This document shows positions 1 through 8,799 of a stretch of 64,000 nt of DNA, piece by piece. The stretch comes from Neorhizobium galegae (GTDB taxonomy: Bacteria; Pseudomonadota; Alphaproteobacteria; Rhizobiales; Rhizobiaceae): contig NZ_CP090095.1 in the NCBI RefSeq assembly GCF_021391675.1, forward strand, positions 2,857,501 to 2,921,500, in the 5' to 3' direction. Both the position numbers and the translations under genes were made by a program. The notes beneath the pieces were generated by a model. That model did not search any database. It was given only the letters and a program-made list of their open reading frames with translations, and had not been told where the DNA came from. Numbering within the stretch: position 1 is the stretch's first letter; each line of letters begins with the position of its first letter.

Positions 1-83
1 CCGGCAAGATGGGCGAACTCTTCAAAGTCATCGCGGTATCGAGCCCGGCATTGAAGCTGATGCCGTTTCGCGCGGTGGAGTAA
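1..83 (+). CDS. C-terminal end of a SAM-dependent methyltransferase (MidA/COG1565-like), partial
   Basis: Only the last 26 codons are present, read in the third frame of the window and ending at TAA 81-83. The tail contains GKMGELFKVIAV, which resembles the C-terminus of the COG1565/MidA (NDUFAF7-like) methyltransferases. In many rhizobia this gene lies between lgt and pgeF, and pgeF does follow here. The family name therefore rests on a short tail plus context. No terminator is visible before pgeF, so the two may be co-transcribed. Confidence 0.5.
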   Translation, partial: GKMGELFKVIAVSSPALKLMPFRAVE

Positions 84-216
84 ACAGCGGCCGTCAATTC
101 ATCAACCGATTGACATCCGCCCTTTTCTTGCGCCACTCTCGCCCTAGATCGAAGCAGTGGGCAGGCCTTGAGAACACGCCCAAAACCTCTTCAAATCAAC
201 GGGATAGACAACGCCG

Positions 217-1011
217 ATGCAGGACATACCCTTGCCGGAGCCGATCGAGAGCCCCCTGTTGAACGACAGGGCCGGCGCCCGTATCCGCCACGGTTTCTTC
301 ACCCGCAAAGGCGGCGTTTCGGAAGGCCTCTATGCCGGTCTGAATGTCGGCGTCGGCTCGGACGATGACCGCGAAAAAGTGGTCGAGAATCGCACCCGGG
401 TCGCTGCCTGGTTCAGCCTGCCCCTCGAAAAGCTCGCGACCGTGCACCAGATCCATTCGCCCGACGTCTTCGTGGTCGACGAGACCTATGCAGGCGAACG
501 GCCGAAGGTCGACGCGATGGTGACGAGCGTGCCGGGCGTGGCGCTCGGGGTGCTGGCGGCCGATTGCGGCCCGATCCTGTTTGCCGACGGCGAGAACGGC
601 GTGATCGGCGCTGCCCATGCCGGCTGGAAGGGTGCGTTGACCGGCGTGCTCGAAAACACCATCGAGGCAATGGTCTCGTTGGGTGCGGCGCGCGAAAACA
701 TCACCGCCGTCCTCGGCCCCTCGATCGGTCCGGAAAGCTACGAGGTCGGACCGGAATTCGTTGAACGGTTCCTGGGCTACGATCCCTCCTACGAGGCCTT
801 CTTCACGCCGTCATCGAATGCGGGGCATTCCATGTTCGACCTGCCGTCGCTGACCATCCGGCGGCTGACGGCATCAGGCGTGCGGGCCGAAAGCCTCGGT
901 CTCGATACCTATCCGGATGCGGAACGGTTCTATTCCTACCGCCGCACCACCCATGCCAAAGAGCCGGATTACGGCCGCCAGATTTCAGCAATCGCACTTC
1001 GGGAGAATTGA
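217..1011 (+). CDS. pgeF: PgeF/YfiH-family copper oxidase / purine nucleoside phosphorylase, multi-copper polyphenol oxidase fold
   Basis: 264 residues, normal for the family formerly called laccase-domain or DUF152. The three zinc ligands are recognisable: H77 in TVHQIHS, C117 in AADCGP and H134 in AAHAGWKG. Characterised relatives act on purine nucleosides (adenosine, inosine) in the cytoplasm, and PgeF in E. coli has been linked to peptidoglycan editing. The start at 217 gives the usual N-terminus running into RHGFFTRKGG. The stop is one base before the ATG of the next gene (1013), so the pair is translationally coupled. Confidence 0.9.
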   Translation: MQDIPLPEPIESPLLNDRAGARIRHGFFTRKGGVSEGLYAGLNVGVGSDDDREKVVENRTRVAAWFSLPLEKLATVHQIHSPDVFVVDETYAGERPKVDAMVTSVPGVALGVLAADCGPILFADGENGVIGAAHAGWKGALTGVLENTIEAMVSLGAARENITAVLGPSIGPESYEVGPEFVERFLGYDPSYEAFFTPSSNAGHSMFDLPSLTIRRLTASGVRAESLGLDTYPDAERFYSYRRTTHAKEPDYGRQISAIALREN

Positions 1012-1012
1012 T

Positions 1013-2164
1013 ATGGCCCTGCATTTCGAGAGGAGCGAATACGCCGACCGGCTGACGCGGCTGACGGAGAAGATGCGCGCCGACAAGCTGGATGCGCTTT
1101 TGATCTTCGCCCAGGAAAGCATGTACTGGCTGACCGGCTACGACACGTTCGGCTACTGCTTTTTCCAGACCCTGATCGTCAAGGCGGATGGGGCGATGAC
1201 GCTTCTCACCCGCTCGGCCGACCTGCGCCAGGCCCGCCACACCTCGATCGTCGAGAACATCGTCGTCTGGGTCGATCGGGTGAATGCCGATCCCACCCTC
1301 GACCTCAAGAACCTGTTGAGCGACATGGACCTGCTCGGCGCCAAGATCGGCGTCGAATACGATACCCACGGCATGACCGGCCGCGTCGCTCGCCTGCTCG
1401 ACAACCAGCTCGCCACCTTCGGCCAGATCAGCGACGCCTCCTATCTGGTCAGCACGCTGCGCCTTGTCAAAAGCCAGGCCGAAATCGCCTTTGCCCGCCG
1501 TGCCGCCGAGCTTGCCGACGACGCGCTCGACGCGGCGCTGCCACTGATCAAGGCCGGCGGCGACGAGGCGGAAATCCTCGCCGCCATGCAGGGCGCGGTC
1601 TTTCTCGGCGGCGGCGATTATCCCGCCAACGAATTCATCATCGGCTCCGGCGCCGATGCGCTGCTCTGCCGATACAAGGCAGGCCGCCGCAAGCTCGACG
1701 CGACCGACCAGCTGACGCTCGAGTGGGCGGGTACGGCGGCGCATTACCACGCGGCAATGATGCGCACGGTCATTGTCGGCGAACCGTCGCCGCGCCACCG
1801 CGAGCTCCACAAAGCCTGCCTGGAAACCATCACCGCGATCGAGGAGGTTCTGCACCCCGGTCAGACTTTCGGCGACGTCTTCGACACCCATGCCCGCATT
1901 CTCGACGAGCGCGGCCTGTCGCGCCATCGCCTCAACGCCTGCGGTTATTCGCTCGGCGCGCGGTTCTCGCCCTCCTGGATGGAGCACCAGATGTTCCACT
2001 TCGGCAATCCGCAGGAAATTCTGCCGGACATGACGCTGTTCGTGCACATGATCATCATGGATTCCGACAGCGGCGCCGCCATGACCCTCGGCCACACCTA
2101 CCTGACGACCGAAGGCGATCCGCAGCCACTTTCCCGCCATCCTTTGGAGCTCATTCAGCGCTGA
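1013..2164 (+). CDS. M24 (pita-bread fold) peptidase-family protein with canonical metal ligands replaced; creatinase-like
   Basis: 383 residues. The N-terminal creatinase/prolidase domain spans about 1-150 and the pita-bread catalytic domain about 155-383. In metal-dependent relatives the second domain carries Asp, Asp, His, Glu, Glu. Here the first Asp region reads LTLEWAG (E237), the SDxTRT-like stretch reads HAAMMRT with Ala at the Asp position (247-248), the GHGIG-like site reads GYSLG (311-315), and the EPG region reads LFVHMIIMD. It is therefore unlikely to be a dinuclear-metal aminopeptidase. Creatinase and DoeA-type ectoine hydrolases are metal-free members, so a C-N hydrolase is more likely than Xaa-Pro aminopeptidase. 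The ATG at 1013 lies one base after the pgeF stop; in-frame starts further upstream fall inside pgeF. Confidence 0.75.
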   Translation: MALHFERSEYADRLTRLTEKMRADKLDALLIFAQESMYWLTGYDTFGYCFFQTLIVKADGAMTLLTRSADLRQARHTSIVENIVVWVDRVNADPTLDLKNLLSDMDLLGAKIGVEYDTHGMTGRVARLLDNQLATFGQISDASYLVSTLRLVKSQAEIAFARRAAELADDALDAALPLIKAGGDEAEILAAMQGAVFLGGGDYPANEFIIGSGADALLCRYKAGRRKLDATDQLTLEWAGTAAHYHAAMMRTVIVGEPSPRHRELHKACLETITAIEEVLHPGQTFGDVFDTHARILDERGLSRHRLNACGYSLGARFSPSWMEHQMFHFGNPQEILPDMTLFVHMIIMDSDSGAAMTLGHTYLTTEGDPQPLSRHPLELIQR

Positions 2165-2244
2165 AAGCTCGAAAAATCAGGCGATTGACAGTTTGGGAGC
2201 GAACTTTAAGCTTCTGCCTGAGGAATCTGCGGCAGGAGACGGGT

Positions 2245-3003
2245 ATGCGGCTTTTCGGAACACTGCTGTCCGCTACCCTGCTGGCGGTTGTGCTTGCCTC
2301 CTGCAATACGACGGAAGCATTGACGCCGCAGGCGAATGTCGGCGGTGGAGGTGCAAGAACCTCCTCGCCCGTGACCCAGGCGGAAACCGACCGCATGGCC
2401 CGCTCGGCACAGCCGGAAACCTACAACAGCAGCGGCGGCTATCAGTCCGGTCCTCAGAACACGCTCGAAGCCCAGGCCCGGGCGCTGGAATCCGGCAACA
2501 CCGTATCGCCCTCCTCCTCCGGCCCGCCGCCGCAATGGCAGGGCCAGGGGGGAGGCCAGGACCAGCAGCAGACCATGCAGCAGCCGGCAACGGCGGCCGC
2601 TCCGCCCCGGCAGCAGAGCGCCTCGCTGCCGCCCGCGTCCGGGCCGACGGTCCGCTTCCTGCCGATCATCGGCGCTCCGGTCCAGGCGGTGACGCCGCTG
2701 TCCCGCCAGCTCGGCACTCAGGCCCGCGCCAACGGCCTGACGATCCGGCCGTCGAGCGACAGCAGCACCGAGCATATCCTGAAAGGCTATTTCTCCGCCT
2801 TCTCCGACAGCGGCAAGGTCACCATCGTCTATGTCTGGGATATCCTCGATGGTTCCGGCGCCCGGCTGCACCGCATGCAGGGGCAGGAAAGTGTGCCCGG
2901 CAGCGGCCAGGACCCGTGGACGTCGGTCCCCGCTTCGACCATGGAGACCATCGCCGCCAAGACGATCCAGGAGTATGTGGCCTGGCGCCAATCCCAGGGC
3001 TGA
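2245..3003 (+). CDS. Predicted outer-membrane lipoprotein of unknown function
   Basis: 252 residues starting at ATG 2245, preceded by GGAGAC. The N-terminus is a classic lipoprotein signal with the lipobox LASC at residues 17-20, so Cys20 would be lipidated. Residues 30-135 are low-complexity, rich in Gln, Ser, Gly and Pro, and probably unstructured. A compact C-terminal domain (about 140-252, starting TVRFLPIIGAP) contains alternating beta-like segments such as VTIVYVWDIL. No catalytic motif was recognised. It lies between the M24 gene and prs, with about 80 bases on its left side, and may be monocistronic. Confidence 0.7.
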   Translation: MRLFGTLLSATLLAVVLASCNTTEALTPQANVGGGGARTSSPVTQAETDRMARSAQPETYNSSGGYQSGPQNTLEAQARALESGNTVSPSSSGPPPQWQGQGGGQDQQQTMQQPATAAAPPRQQSASLPPASGPTVRFLPIIGAPVQAVTPLSRQLGTQARANGLTIRPSSDSSTEHILKGYFSAFSDSGKVTIVYVWDILDGSGARLHRMQGQESVPGSGQDPWTSVPASTMETIAAKTIQEYVAWRQSQG

Positions 3004-3153
3004 GCTGTCTGGCCGGCCGATCCTGGACTGAACCTCAAAAGCCACGGGTCACAGTTTCTTCATAAAAAAGAGTGAGCGGGTGCGAAACGCACTTGCATTC
3101 GAAGGCCGCGGCGGTAAAAGGCCCGCATCCAGCTTCAAAACAGGCGGACCGCA

Positions 3154-4086
3154 ATGAAGGTTTTCGCAGGCAATTCGAACCGGCATCTCGCCGACGCGAT
3201 CTGCAGCTATCTGAATGTTCCAGTCGGAAAAGCCAGTGTCAGGCGATTTGCAGACCAGGAAATCTTCGTTGAAATTCAGGAAAACGTGCGTGGCGAGGAT
3301 GTATTCATCATCCAGTCCACGTCATTCCCGACCAACGACCACCTGATGGAACTGCTGATCATGATCGATGCGTTCCGGCGGTCCTCCGCCAAGCGCATCA
3401 CCGCTGTCCTCCCCTATTTCGGCTACGCCCGCCAGGACCGCAAGGCCGGCCCGCGCACCCCGATCTCGGCAAAGCTTGTCGCCAACCTGATCACCGAGGC
3501 CGGCGCCGACCGCGTCCTGACGCTCGACCTGCATGCAGGCCAGATCCAGGGCTTTTTCGACATCCCCACCGACAATCTCTTCGCAGTGCCGGTGCTGGCA
3601 CGCGACGTGAAAGAACATTACGACCTCAACAACGTCATGGTCGTTTCGCCCGACGTCGGCGGCGTGGTTCGAGCGCGTGCGCTCGCCAAGCGCATCGACT
3701 GTCAGCTGGCGATCGTCGACAAGCGCCGCGAGCGCGCCGGCGAGTCCGAGGTGATGAACGTCATCGGCGACATCTCCGGCAAGGACTGCCTGCTGATCGA
3801 CGATATCGTCGATTCCGGCGGTACTCTCTGCAACGCGGCCGAAGCGCTTCTGAAAAATGGCGCCACCAGCGTCACCGCCTACATCACCCACGGCGTGCTC
3901 TCCGGCGGCGCGGTCGCCCGCATCGCCGCTTCCAAGCTGAAGGAACTGGTGATCACCGACTCGATCCAGCCGACCACGGCCGTCCAGTCGGCGCACAATA
4001 TCCGGGTCATCACCACCGCCAACCTGCTCGGAGAGGCGATCAACCGCACGGCGATGGAATCCTCCGTCTCCAGCCTGTTCGACTGA
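3154..4086 (+). CDS. prs: Ribose-phosphate pyrophosphokinase (PRPP synthetase)
   Basis: 310 residues, standard class I length. The enzyme makes PRPP from ribose 5-phosphate and ATP in the cytoplasm, feeding purine, pyrimidine, histidine, tryptophan and NAD synthesis. Visible motifs are the flexible-loop region YARQDRK (91-97), the divalent-cation site [11 protein letters not shown] (125-135) and the PRPP loop [12 protein letters not shown] (213-224). The [10 protein letters not shown] start matches the family. A 150-base untranslated region precedes it, suggesting its own promoter. The apt gene at 18547 uses its product. Confidence 0.97.
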   Translation: MKVFAGNSNRHLADAICSYLNVPVGKASVRRFADQEIFVEIQENVRGEDVFIIQSTSFPTNDHLMELLIMIDAFRRSSAKRITAVLPYFGYARQDRKAGPRTPISAKLVANLITEAGADRVLTLDLHAGQIQGFFDIPTDNLFAVPVLARDVKEHYDLNNVMVVSPDVGGVVRARALAKRIDCQLAIVDKRRERAGESEVMNVIGDISGKDCLLIDDIVDSGGTLCNAAEALLKNGATSVTAYITHGVLSGGAVARIAASKLKELVITDSIQPTTAVQSAHNIRVITTANLLGEAINRTAMESSVSSLFD

Positions 4087-4149
4087 CCTTCTTCTGCCAC
4101 CAGTATTTGGATAGACTCACCTCCGAACGCAAACAGAGGATGAGTCGCG

Positions 4150-4611
4150 ATGTTTTCCTTTATTGGCCTCTCGAAGAGACTGGCCATCTTCCTTTTAATT
4201 CCGCTGCTGTCGGCCTGCGTCGACGGAGGCAGCGGGCCGGGCGGCTATTATCCGCCGGAACGGCCGCGGCCGGACTGGAACCGTCCCCAGAGGCCTGATC
4301 GCCCCGATTGGGATCGCCCGGGAACTCCGGACCGCCCCGGTCGGCCAGACCGTCCCGACTGGGACCGCCCGCAACGACCCGACCGCCCGGACTGGAACCG
4401 ACCCGGCAGGCCCGATCGTCCCGACAGGCCCGACCGCCCGGACTGGAACCAGCCTGGCCGTCCCGGAAGACCCGAGGAACCCCGCTTCTGCACGCGAGAG
4501 TACCGTCCCGTTTGCGGCCAGCAGGGCGGACGCACCCAGACTTTCCCGAACGCATGCGAAGCGGCAAACGCCGGCTTCAGCGTCGTCGCGTCCGGCGAGT
4601 GCCGCCGCTAG
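4150..4611 (+). CDS. Lipoprotein with an RPD-repeat stalk and a C-terminal Kazal-type domain
   Basis: 153 residues. The signal peptide ends at the lipobox LLSAC (Cys23). Residues 36-108 are a repetitive Pro/Arg/Asp/Trp stalk built from units such as RPDRPDWDRP and RPDRPDWNRP. The last 45 residues carry four cysteines (114, 122, 136, 151) in the arrangement C-x3-YxPVCG...NACEA...GEC, the bacterial Kazal_2 pattern. Such domains inhibit serine proteases in eukaryotes, but the role of bacterial copies is mostly unknown. The stalk would hold the domain away from the membrane. The purine-rich AGAGGA lies about 10 bases before the start. A strong terminator follows. Confidence 0.75.
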   Translation: MFSFIGLSKRLAIFLLIPLLSACVDGGSGPGGYYPPERPRPDWNRPQRPDRPDWDRPGTPDRPGRPDRPDWDRPQRPDRPDWNRPGRPDRPDRPDRPDWNQPGRPGRPEEPRFCTREYRPVCGQQGGRTQTFPNACEAANAGFSVVASGECRR

Positions 4612-4646
4612 AGGGCCTGCTTGAAGTAACTGTAAATCGTCGACGG

Positions 4647-4675
4647 AAAACGCCGGAACCTGGTTCCGGCGTTTT
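4647..4675 (+). terminator. Intrinsic terminator after the Kazal lipoprotein gene
   Basis: A perfect 9-bp stem CGCCGGAAC / GTTCCGGCG with loop CTG is flanked by AAAA on the left and TTTT on the right. It can work in both directions, but only the plus-strand gene ends here. Confidence 0.8.
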
Positions 4676-4725
4676 GCTTTGTGCCAGAGCTTCGGCTAGA
4701 AGGCCCCCCGAAGAAGGAGACAAGC

Positions 4726-4983
4726 ATGGCCGCTCGCGACCGTTATTCCCGAAAGCTCGAATGTTCCCAGTGCGGCAATGTCGGTTTCGCCGAGGTTTCC
4801 GAGACCGACGACAGGCGGCAGGGCAATCGCGATTTTCGCATCGACGAGCTGCCGAAAGGCTTCCTGACGGAATTCGCCTCGACCGATCCGCGCAAATACA
4901 TGATCCGCTGCGGCCAGTGCGGCCACAAGTTCCGTTTCGAGCAGAAGACGGTCTATGCCCCCGGCGGCGAACCCCGGCGCTGA
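4726..4983 (+). CDS. Small zinc-ribbon-like protein of unknown function
   Basis: 85 residues. Two CxxC knuckles, C13/C16 (CSQC) and C62/C65 (CGQC), bracket a charged middle segment, as in zinc-ribbon folds. The protein ends with a basic tail. The ATG at 4726 is chosen because AGAAGGAGA lies just upstream. It converges on the minus-strand MHYT gene, with only 8 bases between the two stops. A nucleic-acid or protein-binding role is possible, but nothing in the sequence fixes it. Confidence 0.7.
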   Translation: MAARDRYSRKLECSQCGNVGFAEVSETDDRRQGNRDFRIDELPKGFLTEFASTDPRKYMIRCGQCGHKFRFEQKTVYAPGGEPRR

Positions 4984-4991
4984 CGCCGAGG

Positions 4992-7058
4992 TCAGGCGAC
5001 TTTGACGGCCGCCGCCGATCGGATTTCGCCGCCGGCCTCGCCATTGACGAGATGCTCGATCAGCGCCCTCGGGCCAGGTCTACCAAAAAGGTATCCCTGC
5101 ACCTGCTTACAGCCCTCCTTGCGCAGGAAGGCCATATGCGCATCCGTCTCCACCCCTTCGGCAAGCACCGGTATGTGGAGGCTCGAGGCAAGGATGAGGG
5201 TCGAGCGGACGATCGCCGCCGACTGTGAATTGTCCGAAAGCCCGTCCACGAAGGTGCGGTCGATCTTGATCTTGTCGAAAGGGAAGGACATCAGCGTCGA
5301 AAGCGACGAATAACCCGTGCCATAGTCGTCCATGGCGATCTTCACTCCGAGGCTCTTCAAGTGGCGAACGGTCTGCAGCGCCCGCTGATGATCGGCGATG
5401 ATGCCGGACTCAGTGATCTCCAGCTCGAGCCTCTCCGCATCCAGCCCCGTCTCCTTGAGGATGTCGCGGACCTTGTTCGGGAATTTCGGATCGGCAAGCT
5501 GCTGGCCGGCGACGTTGACGGCGAAGCCGAACGGGTTTTTCCAGGTCGCCGCCTCCGCGCAGGCGCTCCGGAGCACCCATTCGCCGAGCTCGACGATGAA
5601 GCCGGTGCGCTCGGCGATCGGGATGAACTCGTTGGGAGACACCAGTCCGCGGACCGGATGGTTCCAGCGCAACAGCACCTCGAAACCGATGACCTCGCCG
5701 GTGAACGTATCGTTCTGGAGCTGGTAGTAGAGTTCGAACTGGCCCGCCACGAGCCCGGAACGCATGTCCATGGCGAGCGCGTTGCGTTCGCGAGCCGCCT
5801 GGTCCATCGAAGAGTCGTAAAAGCGGATGGCATTGTCGCCCGACTGTTTGGCGCGATACATGGCGACGTCCGCCTGGGCCACGAGATCGTCGACCGTCTT
5901 TGCGTCCCCCGGATAGAGCGCAATCCCGACGCTCGAACCGACGGTGAGCGTATTGCCGTTCCATTCGACCGGCTTACAGACTTCCGCAAGCAGCCGGCCG
6001 GCGAGCAGCATCGCGTCGGAGCGCCGGTAGTACATGTGTTTCAGCGCGACGAATTCGTCGCCCCCGACACGGGCGATGAATTCGCCCTCACCTGCCGCCT
6101 CGGCAAGCCTACTGCCGATCGTGCGCAGCACCTCATCGCCAGCGGCGTGGCCATGGACGTCGTTTATTTCCTTGAAGCGATTGAGATCGAGCGAGAGAAC
6201 TGCGATGCGGTTAGTCAGATCCGCCGGTCGCGATGCGATCTCCGCAAGTTGCTCGTTGAACGCGGCGCGATTGGCAAGACCGGTCAAAGCGTCGTGCAGG
6301 GAAAGGTGGCGATACTGCTCGACGGCAGCCTTGGTCACGCGGGCATCGATCAGATAGGTGGCTGCCGTCAGCGCCAGCAGGATCAGCATCAGCGACAGCA
6401 CGGCGAACCCAAGCACCACCGGTGGGACGACCTCATTCGGCAGGACGGCATTCGGATCAAGAACGACCTCGATCGCCCCCATGGCGGTGAAATGGGTCGT
6501 GGCGATCGCAAGGATCATCGCCAGAACCGAACCGTACTTGCAGAACCGCGTCGCCGGGTGCGCGACGCGATTGGTCACCAGAGCGCCGAAAACGGCGGCA
6601 AAGATGAGCGAGGCGGCAACATAGGACTGGTTCCAGTCGATGACGCCCTGCACCTCGTAGGCGGCCATGCCCGTGTAATGCATCGCAGCGATACCGAGCC
6701 CCATGACGACGCCGCCGGCCTCCGCGAGCAGGGACCGGCCGCCATAGCTTGCAACACCGAAGCCGATCGTGGCGCTCGCCACCGCGATCATGAAAGACAG
6801 AAGCGTCTGGGTCGGGTCATATCCCGCCTGCCCGCCTCCGAGATAACCGAGCATCGCGAGGAAGTGCGTCGTCCAGGTGGTCGAACCGCCGATGAAGCCC
6901 GTGAGGAAAAGCCAGATGACCTTTTCGAGCCCGCCGCCACGCCGGGCTCTGGAAAAAAGCCGGATGGTCAGGAAGGATCCGATCACGCAGATCAATACCG
7001 CGCAGGCGATATAGCGAAGATCGTGCTCGACGAAGATGCAGGAAAAAACGCGAAACAT
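4992..7058 (-). CDS. Membrane MHYT-sensor GGDEF-EAL cyclic di-GMP protein
   Basis: 688 residues. The N-terminal MHYT domain (about 1-240) has seven predicted membrane segments and the three signature motifs THFLAM (64-69), MHYTGM (126-131) and THFTAM (188-193). MHYT domains are proposed to bind copper and to sense a diatomic gas. The GGDEF domain (about 250-425) has intact RVGGDEF (330-336), but the position of the RxxD inhibitory site reads GEGE. The phosphodiesterase domain (about 435-675) reads EVL instead of EAL at 460-462, while ELEITES, DDYGTGYSSL, KIDRTFV, AEGVET and QGYLF are kept. It could be a cyclase, a phosphodiesterase or both. It is transcribed alone. Confidence 0.88.
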   Translation of the reverse strand: MFRVFSCIFVEHDLRYIACAVLICVIGSFLTIRLFSRARRGGGLEKVIWLFLTGFIGGSTTWTTHFLAMLGYLGGGQAGYDPTQTLLSFMIAVASATIGFGVASYGGRSLLAEAGGVVMGLGIAAMHYTGMAAYEVQGVIDWNQSYVAASLIFAAVFGALVTNRVAHPATRFCKYGSVLAMILAIATTHFTAMGAIEVVLDPNAVLPNEVVPPVVLGFAVLSLMLILLALTAATYLIDARVTKAAVEQYRHLSLHDALTGLANRAAFNEQLAEIASRPADLTNRIAVLSLDLNRFKEINDVHGHAAGDEVLRTIGSRLAEAAGEGEFIARVGGDEFVALKHMYYRRSDAMLLAGRLLAEVCKPVEWNGNTLTVGSSVGIALYPGDAKTVDDLVAQADVAMYRAKQSGDNAIRFYDSSMDQAARERNALAMDMRSGLVAGQFELYYQLQNDTFTGEVIGFEVLLRWNHPVRGLVSPNEFIPIAERTGFIVELGEWVLRSACAEAATWKNPFGFAVNVAGQQLADPKFPNKVRDILKETGLDAERLELEITESGIIADHQRALQTVRHLKSLGVKIAMDDYGTGYSSLSTLMSFPFDKIKIDRTFVDGLSDNSQSAAIVRSTLILASSLHIPVLAEGVETDAHMAFLRKEGCKQVQGYLFGRPGPRALIEHLVNGEAGGEIRSAAAVKVA

Positions 7059-7196
7059 GATTGCCTGATACTTTTCAACTATCTTGATTGAAAAGTTCTA
7101 GCATCGAAACATGTTCGAAACGTTCCTTGGGATGGTAAATGCCGGCTGACTGGCAAACGTAAAGCCGGCACAAGAAGGTGTGGACAGGTCGTCAGA

Positions 7197-8642
7197 TCAT
7201 TGGATCGGCTGTCCGTTGACGCTGAAGCTCTTGCCGTCCTCGAACTTGATGTCCCAGCGCAGGCGGCCATCCGGTTCCGTCTTCGCCATGCCCTTCGCCA
7301 TCATCAAAGCGAACGAAGCCTGGTTGAATTCGGGGTCGCTCTTGGCGGCGGCCTGGAAATACTGGATCAGCTTGTCGACATCGCGGGCAAGGATCGAGGT
7401 TTCGAGCGTATAGCGCTCCTTCTCCTCCGGATAACCCTTGACCTTGCCGGAGGCTTCGATGTCGTAGAGAGCGGATTTCGCGGCGACCCGCGGGAAATCG
7501 ATAGTCAGCTGTCCGTCGTCGAGAAAGGCCTTGCCAAGGCGCTCGCCCTCCGCTTCCGGCAGCGGAACGGGTTTCGAAAAGTCCATTTCCATCAAGGTGT
7601 CGATGAAACGCTGGAAGTTGAGGTCGGCGATCCCGACCTCAACTTCCGCCATATCGGGCACCAGTTGAGCGTAGAGCGGGGGGATGATGCCGGCAGGCGT
7701 GGAGATGTTCTCGACGCGCGCCCCGAAGCCGATCCGGGTTGCTGCGGCGGGCTCGCTCATCGTGAACAGGTAGTCGAGCTTGTTGACGCCGAAATCGCCG
7801 AGCGGACTTGCCACGGTGAACTGGTTGAAGCTGATCTTTTCGGAAAGCGCCGTGAAGAACGGCATTGCGCCGCGGATGAGATCCTTGAGCTTGGCGATCT
7901 CGGCCTGCGACGGCTTTTCATCCTTGACGAGTTCCAGCATGAACGCGACGAGAGTACGGATCTTCTCGGCCATCACGCCCTGGACGCCGACATCGAAATC
8001 GAGGCTTTCGGCGCGGATCTGTATCGGCGGGGTTTCCGGCGTCGCAACCCGTTCGTAGAAGCGCAGGAACGAGCCCTTGCCGGTAAAATCCGTGCCGCCG
8101 GCTGCCGCACTCGCCGTGGACGCCAGTGAATAATTCATGCCGGCAAAGCTCGCCTCGACCTCTTCCTTGCCGCTCTTCGAGACCATGCGGATCGGGCCGG
8201 AGGTCGCCTCGCCCGAGCGCAGATAGCTGATCGCCGGATCGAAAATGCCGGAAAACACCATGTCGGTGACGGAGTAGCTGATGTTCGTCGGCTTGCCGTC
8301 GGGCATCTTGCCCTTGACGGTGAAATTCATGTCGCTGTCGCTGTTGAATTTCCACTGGCCGTTGTCGAGCGGCGCGGCGAAGACCGAATACGGCCTCAGG
8401 CCGGAAACAGTGAAGTCTTTCTTGTTGATGGACTTGAGGAGTTTGGCGAAATCGTAGCTGATCTCGTAGCGTTCGCCGGCCGGCTTGACGGTCAGGAAGC
8501 CCGTGGACTTGACCGTATCCGGCAGGAAGTGGATGAGGCTTTCCTTGAGGGTGCGGGCACCCTTGTCGTTGATCTCAGCCGCCGCAACCGGATATACGCA
8601 GGACGCAGCCATCAGGCTGGCCGCGATCAAAGTTCGTTTCAT
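7197..8642 (-). CDS. Exported protein of unknown function (possibly DUF945/DUF2125-like)
   Basis: 481 residues with a clear Sec signal peptide ending in VAAAE near residue 22. The rest is soluble, with many alternating hydrophobic strands and no obvious catalytic motif. Recurrent phrases such as FTVKGKMPDG and IDFPRVAAKSALYDIEASGKV suggest a beta-rich periplasmic or lipid-binding fold. The resemblance to DUF945 (YdgA) or DUF2125 proteins is an impression from overall style only. It stands alone, 138 bases from the MHYT gene and divergent from rplY. Confidence 0.6.
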   Translation of the reverse strand: MKRTLIAASLMAASCVYPVAAAEINDKGARTLKESLIHFLPDTVKSTGFLTVKPAGERYEISYDFAKLLKSINKKDFTVSGLRPYSVFAAPLDNGQWKFNSDSDMNFTVKGKMPDGKPTNISYSVTDMVFSGIFDPAISYLRSGEATSGPIRMVSKSGKEEVEASFAGMNYSLASTASAAAGGTDFTGKGSFLRFYERVATPETPPIQIRAESLDFDVGVQGVMAEKIRTLVAFMLELVKDEKPSQAEIAKLKDLIRGAMPFFTALSEKISFNQFTVASPLGDFGVNKLDYLFTMSEPAAATRIGFGARVENISTPAGIIPPLYAQLVPDMAEVEVGIADLNFQRFIDTLMEMDFSKPVPLPEAEGERLGKAFLDDGQLTIDFPRVAAKSALYDIEASGKVKGYPEEKERYTLETSILARDVDKLIQYFQAAAKSDPEFNQASFALMMAKGMAKTEPDGRLRWDIKFEDGKSFSVNGQPIQ

Positions 8643-8733
8643 GAATCAAGCCCTTCCCTCGTTCAACCGGCACCAATGTGGAAGACGAACCGGCTAAGTC
8701 AAGCGCAGGCCCTTTGTTTCCAGGCCGAAAAGC

Positions 8734-8761
8734 TTGCACATCCTTGCTCGTTGTATTATAG
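8734..8761 (+). promoter_or_regulatory. Candidate rplY promoter
   Basis: TTGCAC (8734-8739) is followed after 16 bases by TTATAG (8756-8761), a fair sigma-70-type pair in the 245-base gap before rplY. Transcription from here would include the two short leader ORFs described next. Confidence 0.4.
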
Positions 8762-8799
8762 CGCGCCGGTCCGCGTAGACACCCTTGGAGGCAACGCGG

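Noticed and set aside
110..158. A sigma-70 promoter for pgeF starting at TTGACA
   Set aside because: TTGACA at 110-115 is good, but no acceptable -10 sequence lies 16-18 bases downstream.
5361..7091. A 576-codon plus-strand frame over the MHYT-GGDEF gene
   Set aside because: Antisense shadow; no domain, skewed composition.
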